From UBA6136 sp044351045 (GTDB lineage: Bacteria; Pseudomonadota; Gammaproteobacteria; Methylococcales; Methylococcaceae): 64,000 nucleotides of DNA. This document shows, piece by piece, positions 60,978-64,000 of this stretch. Position 1 is the first letter of the stretch; each line of letters begins with the position of its first letter. The notes beneath the pieces were generated by a model, which searched no databases, was not told the origin of the DNA, and saw only the letters and a list, made by a program, of their open reading frames with translations. The stretch covers positions 1-64,000 of the forward strand of contig JBILGM010000002.1 in assembly GCA_044351045.1 (NCBI GenBank), written 5' to 3'. Both the position numbers and the translations under genes were made by a program.

Positions 60978-61889
60978 TCATGACCTGCGTAGGACAAACC
61001 TTGAACGCCAATGAAGCCAGGGATCGGTCAGGCCAATGGCAGCAATCAGCAGGACCATAGGAGCCACAAACATCAGCCCAACGTATATGCCCGCCAACCA
61101 GAATTTTCCTGAGGGCAACGCAGAACAGAGGGCATGAATCACTGCAAAGCCCCCCAATATAAAAGCCGTGAATACCGGCATGAGCAGGTTGGCCGAAAAC
61201 ACCGAGATTCCGCCACCCGTGATGCCAGCCACCAGCGCTATCAATAGAAACGCCAGCGAAATGATCCAAGGGAAACGTAATTGCGTGAATTCAGCCCGAA
61301 ATCCGCCAGGATTATACAGATTGGCCTGCCACCAGCGAGCAACGAGGAGACTGATCAGAACCGTCATCAATGAACCCGCAGCGACCGCACCCGTGGCATA
61401 GGTCGAGAATATCTGCATGGTTTGATTCACTAATTCAGGGTCAACCTCGCTGCTTCGCCGCTCAAGCATCGGCTGGATTGCCCTCTGTAACGTGTCGCCC
61501 CAGAAACCCGCCGGATCATCCACCAGAGCATAAAAGCCAATGACCAATACTAGAGCCAGGCCTAATGCAAACAACACGGCAGTTGAAAGGCTCGCGGTTT
61601 CTCTCAGTACGATGGCGGTTCCCAGGACGGGCAACCAAAGCGCCAGAGAGTAACCACCGGCTTGAAGCGCGTTCCCCAAGGCCAATTGTCCTGCCAGAGC
61701 CACAACGGGCAAGGCACCAAGGACGACAAAAGCGCCCTCCTTTCCACCCCGTCGAAGGGTAAGCAGAGCCACGGATGCTGCGGCCAGCAAACTGGCGAGT
61801 GACAACAACCAGGAAAGTACCGTCAACAGGGAAACCGAGAGGATGGCCTGCGAGCGGCCCCTCATGAAAAATCCTGCCAAGGCGTTCAT
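60978..61889 (-). CDS. DUF2232 membrane protein
   Basis: From ATG 61889 the protein starts MNALAGFFMRGRSQAIL, the typical DUF2232 beginning, and has about eight hydrophobic segments over 303 residues. A TTG five codons upstream was not chosen. Function unknown; genes of this family lie between rpsR and rplI in many gammaproteobacteria, as here. It is probably co-transcribed with the ribosomal proteins. Confidence 0.88.
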   Translation of the reverse strand: MNALAGFFMRGRSQAILSVSLLTVLSWLLSLASLLAAASVALLTLRRGGKEGAFVVLGALPVVALAGQLALGNALQAGGYSLALWLPVLGTAIVLRETASLSTAVLFALGLALVLVIGFYALVDDPAGFWGDTLQRAIQPMLERRSSEVDPELVNQTMQIFSTYATGAVAAGSLMTVLISLLVARWWQANLYNPGGFRAEFTQLRFPWIISLAFLLIALVAGITGGGISVFSANLLMPVFTAFILGGFAVIHALCSALPSGKFWLAGIYVGLMFVAPMVLLIAAIGLTDPWLHWRSRFVLRRS

Positions 61890-61916
61890 TCGATGGCTTG
61901 CCAACCAGACCGTGAC

Positions 61917-62144
61917 TTACTCGTGGCTATCGCAGAACGGCAACAAGGCCAGAAAACGAGCCCGCTTGATAGCCGTGGCCATCTCACGCTGGAATTTGAC
62001 CTTGGTGCCTGTAATCCGGCTGGGAACAATCTTGCCGGTCTCGGAAAGGTACTCCTGAAGCAGGTCGAGATCTTTGTAATCGATTACCTGCCCCTCTTCG
62101 GAGGAAAATCTGCAGAACTTTCTACGTTTGAATTGACGTGCCAT
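61917..62144 (-). CDS. rpsR: 30S ribosomal protein S18
   Basis: A 75-residue S18 with FKRRKFCRFSSEEGQVIDYKD and ITGTKVKFQREMATAIKRARFLALLPF. It binds S6 in the platform of the small subunit, and rpsF lies just upstream in the same operon (53 bp). Confidence 0.97.
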   Translation of the reverse strand: MARQFKRRKFCRFSSEEGQVIDYKDLDLLQEYLSETGKIVPSRITGTKVKFQREMATAIKRARFLALLPFCDSHE

Positions 62145-62197
62145 CTAAAAAACCTCGTTATCTGAATTTCGTGATTGTCTTGATCCGTTGGAAGAAC

Positions 62198-62596
62198 TTA
62201 GAGCTCAACTGCTTCCGGAGCAGCAGCCTCGCTGGCTTCTTCGACCTCCTCATCGCGAATTTCAGCAGATTCCTGATAGCCTTCTCTAGCCATCGGGGAA
62301 GTTTCGGTAATAGCCTCTTCCCTGCGGATGGTCAGACTCCGAAGTACCGCGTCGTTGAAGCGGAATCCACTCTCGAGCTCTTCCAGAGTAGCCTGGTCGC
62401 ATTCGATATTCATCAGCACATAGTGTGCCTTGTGTATTTTGTTGATCGGGTAAGCCAGTTGTCGGCGTCCCCAGTCCTCAAGGCGATGGATGCTGCCCGA
62501 GGCGGACTCGATCAGTCCGCGATAGCGTTCCAGCATGGCTGGAACCTGTGCGCTCTGATCGGGATGAACCATGAAAACGATTTCATAATGTCGCAT
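62198..62596 (-). CDS. rpsF: 30S ribosomal protein S6
   Basis: The 132-residue S6 begins MRHYEIVFMVHPDQSAQVPAMLERY and has RLEDWGRRQLAYPINKIHKAHYVLMNIE. The C-terminus carries an acidic tail (EIRDEEVEEASEAAAPEAVEL region), similar to the glutamate-rich tail of E. coli S6 that is extended by RimK. First gene of the ribosomal unit. Confidence 0.97.
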   Translation of the reverse strand: MRHYEIVFMVHPDQSAQVPAMLERYRGLIESASGSIHRLEDWGRRQLAYPINKIHKAHYVLMNIECDQATLEELESGFRFNDAVLRSLTIRREEAITETSPMAREGYQESAEIRDEEVEEASEAAAPEAVEL

Positions 62597-62748
62597 GAAT
62601 GCTCCTTACGGTTAATGAAGCCCCCCGAAAACCGGTGGGGCAAGGAGTGGCGGCCATCGCCGGCCGCCAACTAAACAATGGAATAATAAAGAAGCGGTTG
62701 GGATAAGGCAAACCGCAACAGGGATCGGTTTAGCCTTTTGCGTACTGG

Positions 62749-63702
62749 TCAGTCCAGTGAATCCAGATATTTGTCAGCATCCAGGGCCGCCATGCAACCC
62801 GAGCCGGCAGACGTGATGGCTTGCCGATAAATCGAATCCGCCACGTCCCCCGCTGCAAACACGCCCTGCACACTGGTCGCCGTGCTGCCGCCTTCGGTAC
62901 CACTCCTGACCTGTATATAGCCGTTTTTCATCTGGATTTGGCCGTCGAAGATTTGCGTGTTCGGACTATGTCCAATGGCAATGAACACGCCGTCCACTTG
63001 AAGTTCCTTGGTGTCGCCATGCTCGGTTTGCTTGATGCGGATACCGGTCACACCCATGTCATCACCCAGCACCTCATCCAGCGTGTGGTTCCATTCAATC
63101 GTCACGTTACCGTTACTCACCCGCTCCTGCAGTTTGTCGGAGAGAATCTTTTCCGATCGGAATTTGTCGCGCCGGTGGACTACGGTGACGTGCGCGGCAA
63201 TATTCGCCAGATAAAGTGCCTCTTCGACGGCCGTATTGCCACCACCGATCACGGCCACTCGCTTGTTGCGATAGAAAAATCCATCGCAGGTCGCGCAAGC
63301 CGAAACGCCCTTGCCTTTGTAGGTTTCTTCCGAGGGCAGACCCAGGTAGCGTGCAGATGCCCCAGTCGCGATGACCAGCGCATCACAGGTATAGGCACCG
63401 GCATCGCCAATCAGTTTGAAGGGTCGCCCACCGAGTTCACTCGTATGGATGTGGTCAAAAATAATTTCCGTCTCGAACCTTTCGGCATGGCGCTTCATGC
63501 GTTCCATCAGTTCCGGACCTTGGACGCCATCAGCATCACCCGGCCAATTGTCGACTTCAGTTGTCGTCGTCAGTTGACCTCCCATCTCCAGTCCGGTGAC
63601 CAGGACCGGCTTGAGATTGGCGCGTGCCGCATAGACCGCAGCGGAATATCCGGCGGGACCGGAACCAAGAATCAACACTCGACAATGTTTCGCTTCTGCC
63701 AT
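62749..63702 (-). CDS. trxB: Thioredoxin reductase
   Basis: The 317-residue flavoprotein has FAD motif LILGSGPAGYSAAVYAAR, redox-active cysteines in CATCDGFFY, NADPH motif VIGGGNTAVEEALYLA and the closing GVFAAGDVADSIYRQAITSAGSGCMAALDADKYL. It reduces thioredoxin with NADPH. It stands upstream of rpsF in the same direction but about 150 bp away. Confidence 0.96.
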   Translation of the reverse strand: MAEAKHCRVLILGSGPAGYSAAVYAARANLKPVLVTGLEMGGQLTTTTEVDNWPGDADGVQGPELMERMKRHAERFETEIIFDHIHTSELGGRPFKLIGDAGAYTCDALVIATGASARYLGLPSEETYKGKGVSACATCDGFFYRNKRVAVIGGGNTAVEEALYLANIAAHVTVVHRRDKFRSEKILSDKLQERVSNGNVTIEWNHTLDEVLGDDMGVTGIRIKQTEHGDTKELQVDGVFIAIGHSPNTQIFDGQIQMKNGYIQVRSGTEGGSTATSVQGVFAAGDVADSIYRQAITSAGSGCMAALDADKYLDSLD

Positions 63703-64000
63703 GACATCCTCTATGGTTAACCAAGTTTGGGTGGGAATTGATCGGCTCGGTCTGAGTGACCTGAACGCACAGCCTTAGCCGACATTGGATGAATCTTAAC
63801 GGGGAAGAATAGCCATGATTAGGAAAACGGTCGACCCCAGTCGCATAAGGAATATGACCTTAATGCCCGGCTAGGGCAAAATAGAGTTAATTTTTGGGTT
63901 ACTTCGCCCGCGGACACCTCAAATGAAGTGTCCGCAGGCCTTGGCAATAATTTGGGGGCATGGTTGACTGACTTCTACCGGAAGTTCGCGATAGGTCGTG
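63703..64000. other. Intergenic region at the right edge with a hairpin
   Basis: No gene is recognised in the last 298 bp. GCGGACAC (63910-63917) and GTGTCCGC (63928-63935) form a perfect 8-bp stem, possibly the terminator of a gene beyond the window. Confidence 0.45.

Overview
The window reads as a chromosomal segment of a free-living gammaproteobacterium of moderate GC. Support comes from E. coli-like gene orders: uvrC-pgsA-tRNA-Gly-tRNA-Cys; rpsF-rpsR-(DUF2232)-rplI; and yciO - site-2 protease - scpA - scpB - rluB, an order I associate with Chromatiales-type genomes. Lineage below class is inference. No rRNA, prophage, complete insertion sequence or CRISPR array is visible.

Layout. 1-3.2 kb is a scarred accessory patch: the end of a TAXI-type TRAP transporter gene, a tiny lipoprotein, a decayed Phd/VapC toxin-antitoxin pair and a duplicated tail of the neighbouring MlaE permease gene. 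3.2-7.2 kb holds polyamine genes (speA, speE) with an oxidoreductase and the MlaE permease. 7.2-12 kb has a membrane-embedded MutS-like ATPase and a P-type cation ATPase. 12.0-13.6 kb is a miniature remnant of an element integrated at tRNA-Cys: 41 bp of the tRNA 3' end are repeated at the far side, enclosing a RelE/RHH pair and a dead REP-type transposase. 13.5-19.7 kb is housekeeping (tRNA-Gly, pgsA, uvrC, a Ycf46-like AAA protein, gltX, tRNA-Ala, tRNA-Glu). 19.7-27.2 kb is a defence locus: a type I restriction-modification operon with a PIN-domain toxin-antitoxin pair between hsdM and hsdS; hsdS carries two frameshifts, so specificity is probably lost as sequenced. 27.4-45 kb: ssb, pntAB transhydrogenase, a Gld-like ABC export module, mutM, purEK, ubiG, a photolyase cluster, a cupin and an isolated second-type elongation factor G. 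45-50.7 kb is the most unusual part: amtB and, upstream, three genes for exported, C-terminally membrane-anchored proteins (a His-starting protein, a two-domain multicopper oxidase, a cupredoxin) that look like one periplasmic copper machine. 50.7-64 kb returns to housekeeping (yoaA, tsaB, yciO, scpAB, rluB, ychF, waaA, ribosomal proteins, trxB).

How it fits together. Most genes serve core metabolism and genome maintenance (polyamines, purines, ubiquinone, NADPH supply, DNA repair, condensin, translation). Accessory content is concentrated in four places: the broken TA/MlaE patch, the tRNA-Cys scar, the hsd locus and the copper cluster. The copper cluster is the best candidate for an undescribed system: three proteins with the same topology, two of them with visible copper-ligand motifs and the third with a predicted N-terminal histidine, two of the genes translationally coupled, behind a promoter region with long inverted repeats.
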